From NCBI GenBank assembly GCA_039096225.1, contig JBBPEB010000014.1, positions 632,501-696,500 on the forward strand: a DNA stretch of 64,000 nucleotides, written 5' to 3'. This stretch comes from Blastocystis sp. Blastoise (lineage: Eukaryota > Sar > Bigyra > Opalinata > Blastocystidae). Positions 1-19,924 of this stretch are shown here, one piece after another (within the stretch, counting starts at the first letter, position 1; every line of letters begins with the position of its first letter). A model generated the notes under the pieces. The model searched no databases and was not told the origin of the DNA. It saw only the letters and a program-made list of their open reading frames with translations. The position numbers were made by a program, and so were the translations under genes.

Positions 1-121
1 GAATATAAATATATATACAGATATTAACAATAAAAGATAAAAGAGTTACGAAAATAAAACTCATAAATTACACATATATATATAATAAGAAAAAGAATAT
101 AAAGCTGTATAAATAGTTTGA

Positions 122-1913
122 TTAAAGTGTACCATTCAACCAATTGACCACTTTATTTTGAAGATTCTTATCTGATGAAAGTTTAAGATAAAGAAGATTA
201 TGGTCTGATTCATTTATAGTTGATAATATTTTTATAAGCTGATCTATCTCATCTTCTGTAGTTTTTCCTTCTATATATATATATATATATATATTTATAG
301 TACTAATAGTAATATAAAATATATAGCATAACACTATTATTAATTCTATATGTATAATTATAATTATAATTATAATAATAATTATATATATATATATACG
401 TGTAAGCATAACTTCTTCAAGACAGAATGATCCTTCATCAAGATGTTTTTTAAAACAAGAACAGAATTGTTTTAATGCAGAAAACTTCAAATGATTACCA
501 CAGAAAGAGATAGAAGTGATTGTAGTATTATATTGTAAAAAGATATCAATAAACTTGGAAAAGCCTTGAGTAGATATTTTGATATCATTAGCAATTAATT
601 TATTAATAGGAATAAAGTTATTTGTAGAAAGAAGAGTGGTCATAATGACAAGTCCTGAGTCATCAATAGGATTATCTATTATTAGTATATAGAATATAAT
701 ATAGAATATAGAATATAGAATATAGAATATAGAATATAGAATAGAACATAAAAGATTATATATAATATTATAAATATATATATATATACTTGATATATTA
801 AGTGTATTAAGATTGACAAGAACACCACGTATACCAGAAATTAATTGACCAAAAGATTGGGATGTTAAACGATTATCTATATATATATATTTAAAAAATG
901 AATATGTTCATTAATAATAATAATATACTATATAATAACAATAAAGATAGAATAGATAATATAACACGTTATATATATATATATATATTTACTTGAAACA
1001 TCAAGTAGTTTAACAGTTCTGAATATAGGTAGTCGGAGAATAGTAAGAAGAAGAGGAATACCTTCCTGGGTTATATAACAATTAGAAATATCAAATGTTT
1101 CAATAGGAGTTACAGTAATTTGTGCTTTTTTATATAATAAATCTAAGCCAACCATATCTTTTATTGTCCAATGAATATTTATTTCTAGAGGAACACATTC
1201 AAAATTTTCAGGAATAGTATTTCCAGAAGAGGAAAATAGAGGAGGAACACGTGATGATAGAGAAGCTATATAAATAATATATAAATATAATAAATATAAA
1301 TTTAAAAAAAAAAATTAAAAAGATAGATAATGCTATAATAATATAGTATATATATATATATATATATACGATCATTAGAAAGAAGTAGTTGTGTTCGTTT
1401 GAGTACAAGTCCATGAAGATCATTATATATACTGTTAACATCATCTCCTTGAATATCGGATATATTCCCTATATAAATATATATAGAAGATAAGTATTCA
1501 TACTAGTATTGAATACATATATATTATAAAAAGAGTCTTTAATAATAATTTAGTACTATAAATAGGATATCTATATAATAATACCTGATATATCAAATGA
1601 GTGCAGTTTATATGAAATAGCAGTAGAATTTAAGATATTATAAAAAGTAGTTAGAGATTTCGAGCTTAAATGATCGCCTATATAAATAATATATATATAT
1701 ATATAGTAATTATATATATATATAATCAATATATATACATGAAATATAAAGTCCTTGTAAATTAATAAATAATTCATCAGAAAGACATTCACAGAACTTT
1801 ATAAATCCTTGATCTCCTATGTTACATTCTATATAATAATAAACAATAATTAAAAAAAAATAATATTAATAATAATTAAAAAAAAAATAATAATAATAAT
1901 CATAATAATTAAT

Positions 1914-1977
<64 letters not shown>

Positions 1978-4900
1978 TAATCAAGAATAATAAATAATAA
2001 ATATAATAAATAAAATAATATATACTAAAAAATTCAAGAGTTGATAGATTGGGTAGCATTCCGAGATCCGCAAAGAATTGTGGGCAAACAGAAGTCTGAG
2101 GCATATCTAATTCTATATATATAATGAGATAGTATAATAATTATAAAATATATCTATAAACATAATAATAATAAACTAATAAATCTAAAAGAAATAAGAA
2201 AACTATCAATATATAAATATATACCTCTAAAAGATAAGAATTGAATATTTAGAATCATTTGTTTGGAACATATATCAGCAAATTGAGTATAGAAATCAAT
2301 ACTTGTTGGACCTTTATATATACATATATATATAAGCACTTAAAATAACTATGTAACTATTTGTAAATGAAAAATTTTCACATACGAAAATATATACTAA
2401 TATATATATGTATATATATATACCTTGACAAGCAATAGAAACAGAACTTGTATAATTTCGTTTATTAATAGACGAAAAGATATTTTTAGCTTGAGAAGAA
2501 GAGGTGAGATTTACTATATATAAATATAAGTAGATAATAGTGATATAATAAATAATAAATAATAAATAATAAATAATAAATAAATAAATAATAAATAATA
2601 AATAATAAATAAATAATAAATAATAAATATAATAAATGAATATACAAACAGTAGGTTGAGGTTCTCCAGCAGGTGGATCAACTGGAGTTATTTTATCGGA
2701 CATAACTCTATGGAATACATTGACTCCTAAGCTACAGAATTTTGTAAAGTTATTTGTATATTGTCCTAATTGTTTATCTTCTAATGGAGTTATTAATTGA
2801 GAACGATATAAATTTCCAGTAGATAGAACAGGATGTTTTGTTGATGAGAATGTAGCTGTTTGATATATATATGTAGGTACTTTAGAATATAGAGATGAAG
2901 TAGATTGAGATAAATAAGAAAAAGCAGAAGAAGAAACAGAAACATTTCCAGTGGGAATTGAAGATGGATCAGGAGAATAAGAAGAATTAGAATTATGTAT
3001 ATTACTATTTTGATTAATATTGTTATTTGTAGAATTAGGAGGATAATGAATACCATCATTAGAGGGTAAATTCTTATTAGTATCACTATTTATACTATTC
3101 ATACTATTCAAACTACTAGCACTATTATATAGAAAATTACTATTATAACCATTATTAGTATTATTATTTATAGCATTTAAAGAAACATTAACTGTAGGAA
3201 TACCGTTATTGTTAAGATAGGAAGATGAATTATTATATCCATTATTATTATTAAATGTATTATAATTATTAATATTATTATTATTATTATTTATGCTATT
3301 TGGTATACCATTTAAATTATTAGTATTTGCTCCATAAAGAGGATAAGTAGAAGATGTATTATTATAATAAGAATTAGAAGGTATAGCAGTTGGGATAGGA
3401 GTAGTAGATATTGTATTTACATAAGGTATATAGTTTCCTGATGGTAATGAAGAATTATTAGAATTTGAAATACTATTTTGAGGTAAATTCTGATTTATAG
3501 AATTATTATTATTAGTATTAGCATATATAAATTGATTTTCTTGATTATTTGGTAAAGAATAATCGATAGGTATAGATGGAGAGAGAGAATTAGTAGTAGT
3601 AGTATTAACAGTATTATCAGGTATGTTTATAGAAGATGTGTCAAGTGTAGTTCTGGGAAAAGAACCAGAAGTAGGAGGTGTATAAAATTCTATATATATA
3701 TATATAATTATAATTATAATTATAATTATAAAAAATACTTGGATTTGGAGACATTTGTTGAATTTCATTATTTAGAGCAAATAAGTCGTTTTCTCCTGGA
3801 TTTTGGAAAGTATTAATACAAGGTGAATTAGTATTCATTTGAGTTGCTATTTATAGAAATGATAAATAATAAATGCAAAAATAAAAAATAGAAATCAATA
3901 GAAATGAATAATCAATATACAGTAGAAATCATTTATAGATATGGTTCTGACAAGCAGTGCGTCATCGATATCTAAATATAGTTTGTCCATTGATTCTATT
4001 TCTTGTTCATATTGTTTTTTCTCATGGTCATTCTTAGGAACACGTGGAATTGTTGTATCTATAATATAAATATATTTATATATTATAAATAATAGAAATA
4101 ATTATGAAAATTAGAAGAAAAGGTTATTATGTATTCAATTCTTTGATATTATTAATAGTATATGTATATATATATACTTTGTAATTTAATACTATCAAGA
4201 GCTGGTAGGAAAGTAGTTGTAATAAGGAAATTATATATACCCTTCAATCCTTTAATACCAAATGGATTTCCTATATATAATAATTATTTTTATTATTATA
4301 GTATACGATATCGTTGTAAATAAATTCAATAATATTGATTATATATTAAAATAATAAGTATATACCTTGAAGAGAGAGTACTTTAAGATGATTAAAACTT
4401 GAATCATCAAACAAACGAAGGAAAGAGAATAAATGTTGAATATAATCCAAGTTACAATTATTAAAAAGAAGTGTTTCGACATTTGGAAGTTTTGTTTTAA
4501 TAGTTTGACACAGTGTTTTAAATAATGAACCTGATATCTTCATATCTATATATAAATATAAACATATACATATATAAGTGAAAATAAATATAAATATATA
4601 TATATGTTATAGAATTGTAAAATAGCAAGTAATATATAATAAACATTATAAATACCTTGGAATCCTAAATAAATTAGTTTTGATAATTTATCAGTTTGAA
4701 TAGCCTCAATAATCGCGGGGATAACAGTTTGACAATCACATGGACCTATATATATAATATATATAAATACTACATAAGATAATCTTATATATATATACCA
4801 CAAAATAATAATTGTGTTTGATTCGCAAAAGTTCCTTTTTTTAAATGTTGTAAATATTTATGATATTCTGGTTGGGTCATATCCACTACAAAGATATATA

Positions 4901-7273
4901 ATATTACATATATATATATAATATTATTAAAAATAATATATATACTCTTTATGATAGAATAATATATATATATATATGTACTTTTATGATTTTCATTACT
5001 TGGTGGTGGAACTGATTCTAACGTGGGAAGATTCATTCTTGATGTATTTAAAGACATGTTTATATTCTTTAATAACGATGATGCATTCATTTGAGATAAA
5101 CGAAGAGAAGAAGTCGATAATATATAATTAGAAAAAGTTGTTTGTTTACCAAATTCTTCATCTTTAAATGTATCTCTTATTGATTTATTCATTTGTAAAT
5201 CCAAAGATGAAGATGATGCTAAACTAGAGAAATAATTATTTTTAAGTTTATTTAAATTTGGTAATTCAGAAATTGGTTCATCCTTACTCGAATCAGTAGA
5301 CATATTCAACATGGAATTTGATATATATTTGTTTGTATATTTTTTATTAGTACTAGCATTAGCATTAGTATTATTATCATTATTAGATATAGTATTATTA
5401 ATATTTGATATAGTATTATTATTATTATTAGATATATTATTATTATTATTTGATATATTATTATTATTATTATTATTACTATTATTATTATCTGAGATAT
5501 TATTATTACTATTATTATTATTATTATTATAATTAATATTAACGCTAGTAGTATTATCTATAGGAACATAAGGAGGAAAAGGTGTTGATAGTATAGTAGG
5601 TTCATCGTTTTTATTAGGAAGCTGTTTAATTGGTAAAAATGGAGCTGCAGGAGAGTCTGAAGATGAGCTGAAAGAGACTGAATTAATTGTAGAACTATCA
5701 GTAGATACGGATGAATTACATTGAGGTGTATTGTCTATTAGATCTGTAACAGATTCTAACGGTGTATAACGATGACTTGTATGAAAAGAATCAGTTATAT
5801 GAATTTCATCTATTGTATTGGTTGATGAACTATCTTCTGTTATAGTCCGTTTAGGGATATAAAATGATCCTGTTCCCAAAGGAGAAATAAATGGGTCATT
5901 ACTATATGGACCTATATATATTATATAATTTATTCTATTTATATATATATAATAATATAATATAATATAATATATTAATGAATAAAAATACGTTGTATAA
6001 CGATATTTGCTTGTGAATATAATCGAGTATTTAAACAGTGATATAATAAATCTAAAATGGAAACATCGATTTCATTACCTATACATGTAGTATAAATAAT
6101 AAAATATATTCAATATGAAAAATAAAATAATTAAAAAATAATTAAAAAATAATTAAAAAAAAAAACAAATATATAATTATAATTAATATATACCAAAGAG
6201 CCCAATGAGATTTAAATAATGGTAATTACGTCTAAAGATAGATATACTATCTTTAATAACAGCACCATTTATATGATTATCTATATAAGTTATATTATAT
6301 ATATATAAGATGAATAAGATAATATACCTCCAAAACACATAATATGAATATTAGGAACAATATTAACAAAACTTTTTAATAAAGATAAGAATAATGAATC
6401 ATTGATATTATTACCTATATACATAGAGAAATAAGAATAGATTAATATATTGAATAGAAATACCATTTAGATTCAAAACTTCTAGTTCATTAAATAAATA
6501 GGATGATTTTGGATTACAGAAAGGAAGTAAAACAGTTCCCATTTCACAACCTATGGAGATTATATATACATAAGTTGAAGTGTATAGAGTATATATTAAT
6601 TATAGAGAAGATGTTGTTGTTATAATTAAATATAATATGATATAAAATAATATTATAATTATGATGTAATTAATATATTATAAACACTAAAAAAGAATAA
6701 ATAAACATAATATGAAACAAATAAAAATATAAATATAGTATGAATCAAATAAAAATAGAAAAAAATACCTTGAAAGCTTAAGACTTTCAGTTTTTGTAAA
6801 TATCCTGAACGAATAGCTAAAGCTAATGACATTTTCTCATTATTCATACTTAAACAATCTAAAAAATATATTTTAATATGATAAAATATAATAGTCAAAT
6901 ATATATATATGTATATATATGATTTTATATTATAAAAAATATATAAAATTGAAGAAATAATACTAAACATAATATATATATATACCATGAATTGATAGAT
7001 CTATAAGTTGAGGAAAACATCCTTGAGAAATACAAAGAAATAATTGGTCTAACATTTCAGATGTGATTTCGTTATTAGAAGCTATATAAATAGAATATTT
7101 TTTAAATAATAAAAAAAATAATATAATTTTATATACAATTTGTTAAATGAATGCTTTTAAGTAGTAAATTTTCTTTTTTGGAAGAATCTTCAATAAAATC
7201 ATTAAAAGAATCATGACTTGAAATATAATTATCTAGAAAAAAATAAATTAAAAAAAAGCATGAAATATATTAC

Positions 7274-7319
<46 letters not shown>

Positions 7320-7919
7320 CTTTACATTCAAAAGAATCTAAAGAAGTTAAAGGATCTCCTTGTCGAAATAAAATAAAATCAATCGACGTTTCACTTGTTA
7401 AATCAGATAAATCCGTTTGAATATCAAGAACATCACCTTTATAAGTAGCATAAACTTGACGAGGAGCTAAAAAAACATTAATTCGATGGAAACTCTATAA
7501 ATAAGATGTATAATATATATATAAAGCATAGAATTAAAAATTTAAAGAAAGAATAGTTTTAAAAAACACACTTGTAACACTAATTCAATGACATGTTGAA
7601 CGGAATCATCCTTCTTACATATAATACTTGTTGTGATATCTTCAAGTGTAGCATTAATTTGAAGACAATCTTCATAAACAATATCTTCTAAAAACTCGTG
7701 AGGAACTGTAGTGATTGTAAACCCAGTTTTTCCACTTTTAAATGTTGTAATGAGATTTGATGTAGGACATTTTGCTTTCTATATATAAAATATAATTGAA
7801 TCAATAACTGACAATACATTAAGAACGGCTTGAAGTTGAGTTACAGATTGATCCTTGAGTGTTTGTTCATTGACTACTCCATTCTTAGGAACAATAGTCA
7901 ATATATAATCGTAATTCAT
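122..7919 (-). CDS. Large leucine-rich-repeat protein (ribonuclease-inhibitor-type LRRs) with Ser/Asn-rich spacers
   Basis: The start is the ATG at 7919 (MNYDYILTIVPKNG) and the stop is the TAA at 122-124. The first exons (about 7919-7320) encode a non-LRR N-terminal region. From about 7240 to 5880 a series of exons each encodes one 28-30-residue LRR unit of the form N-x-I/L...L..L...L..L.VL.L.G, with an intron after the closing Gly. A long Ser/Thr/Asn-rich exon (4985-5879, with poly-Asn) follows, then more LRR exons (about 4860-4180), a second Asn/Ser-rich exon (2645-3690), and C-terminal LRRs (about 2500-122) ending NWLNGTL. The LRRs resemble RNase-inhibitor, RanGAP or CARMIL types, which usually act as protein-binding scaffolds. 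I did not recognise a PH, F-box or NACHT domain, so the cellular role is unknown. Exon joins were followed by eye and small exons may be missed. Confidence 0.75.
4985..5879 (-). other. Ser/Thr/Asn-rich low-complexity exon of the LRR protein
   Basis: This long exon sits between two blocks of LRR exons. It encodes a polar sequence dominated by Ser, Thr and Asn, with poly-Asn runs at about 5340-5530. On the + strand these appear as (TTATTA)n tracts that generate a meaningless Leu-rich antisense frame. A similar exon lies at 2645-3690 in the same gene. Such tracts are common in proteins of very A+T-rich genomes and are probably disordered linkers. Confidence 0.7.
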
Positions 7920-8282
7920 GTTTATTTTTGTAAAACAAAATTGAAAATGAATTCAATTTTATTCAGAGTTATTTATGACACAATCTGTATAATTCCAGTT
8001 CTTTTCTTAAAAAAAGGAGTAATGCTATTTTTGTTAATTTTTAAAGATAAATAGGATTCTTTGAAAATAAGTACTTCTGTTGCATGCACAAACTCTAGAG
8101 TGACATAAATAGAGACCTAGAAAACAAATACTAAAGAAAAATAAACAAAATAGTTTTTTTTTAAACAGAAACACATAGAGTGAATGACAATTTGAAAGAT
8201 TCGATTGAATCAAAATACATTTAGAATGCTAATAAAAAAATAATGTATTCTAAATGAAAGAAAGTAAAAAAAAAAAGAGACA
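7920..8282. other. Intergenic spacer between the LRR protein and PRP16
   Basis: This stretch of about 360 bp lies between the start of the LRR gene and the stop of PRP16, both on the minus strand. It should hold the LRR promoter and the PRP16 3' end. A + strand open frame (7830-8054) overlaps the first LRR exon antisense and has no support. I see no RNA gene or clear motif. Confidence 0.5.
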
Positions 8283-14090
<5,808 letters not shown>

Positions 14091-15891
14091 ATAGTTTCAT
14101 GAAAATTTCTTATATACAACAAATTCTATCCATTAACCATTTATCTAGTTGGATATCGTATTGATTATAATTAAAATAAAACCATTATCTGTGTTATAAT
14201 AATCACATCAAATAGTATATGTTTTGAGTATAAAAAGAAAATTACATTTTCTCAAATCGTATTCTTTCGTTTTTATTTTATCTAATTATTTATATAATCG
14301 TCGTTCTGAAACTCATCTGATCTGTTTCATTGCTTCATTTTTGCTGAGAAATCATGTACCCTTGAATTAAATTTAATTCTAGAAGCATGAGTTAATTGTT
14401 CATATTATATCCAAACTAATTTGACAACAAATAATTTATTATAAAAAGAAATGATTCACGTTTTTGTATTTTTGTATTGCAATAAGCATATAATAATGCT
14501 ATTTTTGAATCAGAGATTTGTTCATATAACCAAAGGAGTATTTTTTATAGTTTATCATTAATTCTAGATTTAAAAAATGAATAGTTATTGATAAAAAATC
14601 TCAGTTTGTGTTTTTTATTTTTTTGTTTTATTAAATAATCAACGAAATTATTTATACACACTTAGTGAATATCTATGAGAGTCATAACTATAATTCTCTT
14701 GCTTGTAAATTAATTTCTAAATATCTATATGAAGATCATTTTTTAAGATTGAGAACAAAAGTTAAATAATTAGAATATATTATTACTAAAATAATATATA
14801 TGAAAAATGTGATTTTTTCATTCATTCTAATACAAATAAAACGCTCATGACAATTCAAAATTGTCATTTTAATTTGATATCAAAATCAATTCATATTAGA
14901 ATCTACGTATGATGGCATAAGGAAATGATTCCTTCATGAAATAGATGGATATTATTGAATTCCAAATTATGCAAAAAAATATCGAACTCATATTATTATA
15001 ATATAATGTATATATCATTCTTGATATATTTTAAAATCCTCTGCTACCAAGCTAGCTCAATATTTGTATATCACAAATAATTTCACATAATTAATAAGCA
15101 TTTTGACACTATAAGAAGATTGATTAGATAAAATAGTTTATTTTGCCAATCATATGCTCTAAAATATCAAAAGTACCTAATAGTGATTATATCTATTATA
15201 TATTCTTATAATTTATAGAATACAAATATATCTTATTGTTCTCATTCTTGATATATCACCTTATATACATTAAACACCTAATCCATCAAGTTTTCTGTTG
15301 ATATAATTCTTGATTTGATATTAATTCTTATATTTCTATATATTTTTACATATATATATATATATATCTTTCATTATTAGTAAGATTATATATATATTTT
15401 TTTAATTTGTCCGAGATTCAACTCATTATAGTGTTTTGTTTTCATATTTAGTATATAAAAATATTCATTAATGTGTATTTATATGACATTTAAAACAGAA
15501 TAATAATATAGAGTAACCATAAAAAACAACAAAATGGATCAAACTCGAAATACATATCAAAATCAATTAAAAAAGAATGACAACAATAATAACTATCAGA
15601 ATAATCTCAAAAATAACTAGTTTTATATATATTTCAAGAGTATGTATTTTAATGTGATTATTTTATAACTGTGACTCTTTCAAAATAATTAATATAACAA
15701 AAAAAAAACAAGAAAATAGCACAAACCATTAAACTACTAAAAGTATAGATAAAATAAAATAAATAATACAAAAAATAAATAATATATATTTTATATATAG
15801 GAGAAAAAGTTAAAATTTTTTTATGAATGTATATAGATATAATATGAATATTGTATGTTTGAATGTATACTCCCTTGTAATATTGTTGTTT
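14091..15891. other. Long gene-free interval (about 1.8 kb)
   Basis: This interval lies between the PRP16 start and the GBF1-like stop. No conserved coding sequence, tRNA or rRNA was recognised. It is less dominated by TA repeats than the introns and includes homopurine and homopyrimidine words. The only ATG-initiated frame I would mention is a 28-codon Asn/Gln-rich one on the + strand at 15534-15620 (MDQTRNTYQNQ...), which may be chance. Confidence 0.5.
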
Positions 15892-16310
15892 CTATGAAGG
15901 AATAAGGGTAGTATTTGTACTTATTGTGAGAGAAGGAGAAGAAGGAGGAGAGGAAGGAGGAATAGAAGTAACTGAAGATATCTGAGGATATATAGTATTT
16001 TCAGGAGTAATGTCTCTAGAAGCAGAAGAAATAATAGTATTATTATTTGAATTATTATCATTTGAGTTATCACTAATGTTATTAATACTTGAAATATCAT
16101 TATTATTATTATTTGATTTATCATTACTATTAGTGTTATTAATATTTGAATTATCATTAATATTTGAGTTCGTTGTAATAGTTTGAATACCAGTAGTATT
16201 AGTAATATCTGAATTATTATTATTAATATCTGAATTATTATTATTATTTGAATTATCATTATTATTATTTGAATTATCATTATTATTATTTGAATTATCA
16301 TTATTATCTT
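15892..16310 (-). other. Asn/Asp/Ser-rich C-terminal tail of the ARF-GEF
   Basis: After the exon segment ending PKNIIEDNN, the frame continues for more than 100 residues of NDNSNNN-type repeats. Then comes SSP/PPS-rich sequence to the stop at 15892. The DNA shows an imperfect (ATTATTATTTGA)n pattern on the + strand. This is probably disordered, with length likely to vary between strains. Confidence 0.7.
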
Positions 16311-18788
16311 CTATAATATTTTTAGGAATTTCTTCATATTCACATTGTTGACGTATACAGGGAGAGATGGAGTCGACTATAGACCATGTTAATAGTAATA
16401 CATTCTGTCCTGTAGATAAAGAGGCTTCTTCAAAACAATTATCAGATCTAAAAAAAAGTAAAATTATATTAACTACATATATAAAATAATATACATTATA
16501 CATGAAAACATAATAAAAAGATAATTAAAAATAGTTATTTTATATAATTTTTTATTTACTTCATCACCATAATCATGTTTTTGAATATTTCTAATGTCAT
16601 TTCTCCTATTTCTCCCTCTATAAGTGAATATCGAGTGAATTGTGTTACTACTTTCAACCAATAAGCATGAAATGTATTTTGACGAACCAATCGATGAATA
16701 CATATCAAGAAACACTTTGAGAAGAATGAAAGAAGAACAGATATGGATTTCGGATTAGTATTAAATGGAGCAGTATTTGGTAAACATAACAAATGATACA
16801 TCATCTATATTAATAATTATATATTGATATATATATAATCATTATAGTTATATATTATATATATAATTATAGTTATATATTGATATATATATAATTATAT
16901 TTATATATTATATATATATATATAATAATTATAGTTATATATATAATATACATTTTGAAAGCATTCATATAAAGCTGCGTCAGAGGGTATAGGAGTGCTC
17001 ATCAGTTGAGAGAAAGCAATGCTTAACTTAGCAAATACATACTGAATAATCTATAATAGATATAAAGATACTATGATTATATATAAAATATATAAAAAGA
17101 CGTAAATAGTCTAATTGAATAGTATATATTATAAATATTTTATATCAAATATAATAATAATGACAATAATTAATATATATATATATACTTCTAATGTAGA
17201 TGATGGATCTTCAATAAACATTAATAAAGAGGAAACACCCATAAGCCAACATTGATCTTCTGTAATAACCACATAGTTTTCCACGGGAATTGTTGCTATT
17301 CCATTAGGAGTATTAACACTATTATTATTTGGAGTATCTATAGATATATTACTATTTGTACGATGAAGAGATGAACGATTCGTAGGTGTAGAAGAAGCAC
17401 TAGTAACAGGAGAAGAAGAAGTAGAAGAAGATAATGAAGGAGGAAGAGGAGATAAACAACGTTTACGAGTCGATATATGTGTCGAATAAACTAATAAAGC
17501 AAATCTAGATATATAGAATAGATTTATGAAATAATTATATATAGAATAGATTTATGAAATAATTATATATAGAATAGATTTATAAAAAAAATATATATAG
17601 AATAGATTTGTAAAATGATTATATATAGAATAGATTTATAAAAAAAATATATATAGAATAGATTTATGAAATAATTATATATAGAATATATATATATATA
17701 CAAATAATCAATAACAGGTTTAGTCCATTTTGGGTTATCTTTAGTTACTATATATATATTTATTATTATTATTATTTATAATATAATAGTAATTATTATT
17801 ATTATTATGATATAATATAGAAATAAACAAATATTAGCAACATAAAAGTGAACAAGATAATTAATGAATATAAATCTATATTATATATACACGCCGAAAG
17901 TGCAAATTGATTAATCATTGAATAATTGTATATAGATATATATTTTTGTTCAAGTAATCTACATAATACAAGCCATATCATTCCTTTATTCTCTTCTTTA
18001 TATATATCTAACGACAATATATGTATATATAATGACCAGAAATCAGGAGTAAACGATACACTAGAAATTTATACATATATTGTTAAATATACATATATAT
18101 ATATAATATACATAGAATTATCTAATAATAAATAAAGTCCACTAATTCTTCTTGAAGATATATATATAGAATCCGGAATATAGCTTACATATTTCAGTAA
18201 TGATAAAATCTATATATATAAGAATATATATAAAAATATATATATACATGATCTCTTTGAATTCTACTTTCAAGTAATTTTTTAATAATATAGAATATAT
18301 AAACAAGATATCTTTCTAATACATAATGTAGATTAGCTTCTTCTGCTTCTTTTAATATTATATCTAAGAATGTGTATATAGTATTCCAGCATTCACTAAG
18401 GCGTTGGGAATTCTTAGTAATTAATATATATAATAACTCAAGTCTATATATGTATGTTAATGATAAATATTTATATAAAGAAGAAACAGGAGCAGATTCC
18501 AAATAGGAAGATATATAGAAAATATCATTATCAGGGAAGGTACATATACACTATATATATATAATTATTATCTATTATATATATTATTAATAAAAAAAAA
18601 AAATAGGTTTATTATGATAACATAATTAATAAAATAATATATATATATATATACTTCTACAAGTTCTTTAAAGCTATCAAAAAATAGTTTTTCTGATTTA
18701 TAGAATAAACTTGGTATATCAATAACTCCCAACGTATGTTGTATCTCTGTTATATATTCTGATGGATACTATATAATACATATATATA

Positions 18789-18866
<78 letters not shown>

Positions 18867-19883
18867 TACTACAAGATAAAAATAATATATAAACTGACTT
18901 ACTGTTGCTGAATCGGACTTAAAAAGAGAAGATAAAGCGACAAAGAGAGACGAAGAAGAAACAAATGTTTTATTAATATATATACTATTGTGAGTATTAA
19001 TAGTAAGAGAGAGAGAGAGAGAATGAATTGAAGTAGGAAGAACTTGTTTAGTAGGGGATGGAATATCTAAAGATGTTGCAGGGGAGGGAGAAATGAAAGA
19101 ATATAAATTCAAATAAGAACATAAATCAAAAAGAGAATTCCAATGTCCTTTCATATTATCATAATTTTTGAGTATTAAATTAAAATAGGCTTTCAATACA
19201 TAAATACTCAGGTGGTTCTATATATATATATATATATATTTTAATTTAATTATAAATGAATAAATACTGTATATGGTTTTTTATTTCTTTCTAACGGAGA
19301 TAAATTATTTGTGCTATTCCCGCGGGTATATATGTCTTTCATAAGAGGTTTTATGGATGTATAAAGACGATCGTATAAAGCATAATAACAATCATCAAGT
19401 TGATAATAATTAGATATATTTGCATAGTCGTACATTCCTGTGATAATTTTATTTATTAATAACGTGTCTTCTGTTTGATTTAAAATATTCTAAATATATA
19501 TAAATTAAGAAATAAATATATATGTATAAATGAATATAAAAAAATATTTTATATATACAAAGAACAAGTCTAGACATTGTTTGTTTATTAATTTGAACAT
19601 TTCACGTTCACAACTTCCAGCTAAACGATTTTCTATATATAATTATTCATATTATATATAATTAATATACTATTATATTCTAATCATAAAAATAATAAAT
19701 AATTATATATATGTATATATATATATATGTACCATCATGAGTGAATCTTCCCTCATTAATTCGCCCTTCTTTATTTTGGAGGGCTTCTTCCCATCGTTCA
19801 ATATTAACAGACTCAAGATCCGATTCATATAATATAATTTCACGATCTCGAATATTTTTATATAATGTTGTTAAATAACTATA

Positions 19884-19924
<41 letters not shown>

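Noticed and set aside
5311-5532. + strand Leu/Ile-rich, membrane-like frame
   Set aside because: It is antisense to the poly-Asn stretch of the LRR protein ((TTATTA)n), with no independent support.
7830-8054. + strand frame at the 5' end of the LRR gene
   Set aside because: It overlaps the first LRR exon antisense and has no recognisable content.
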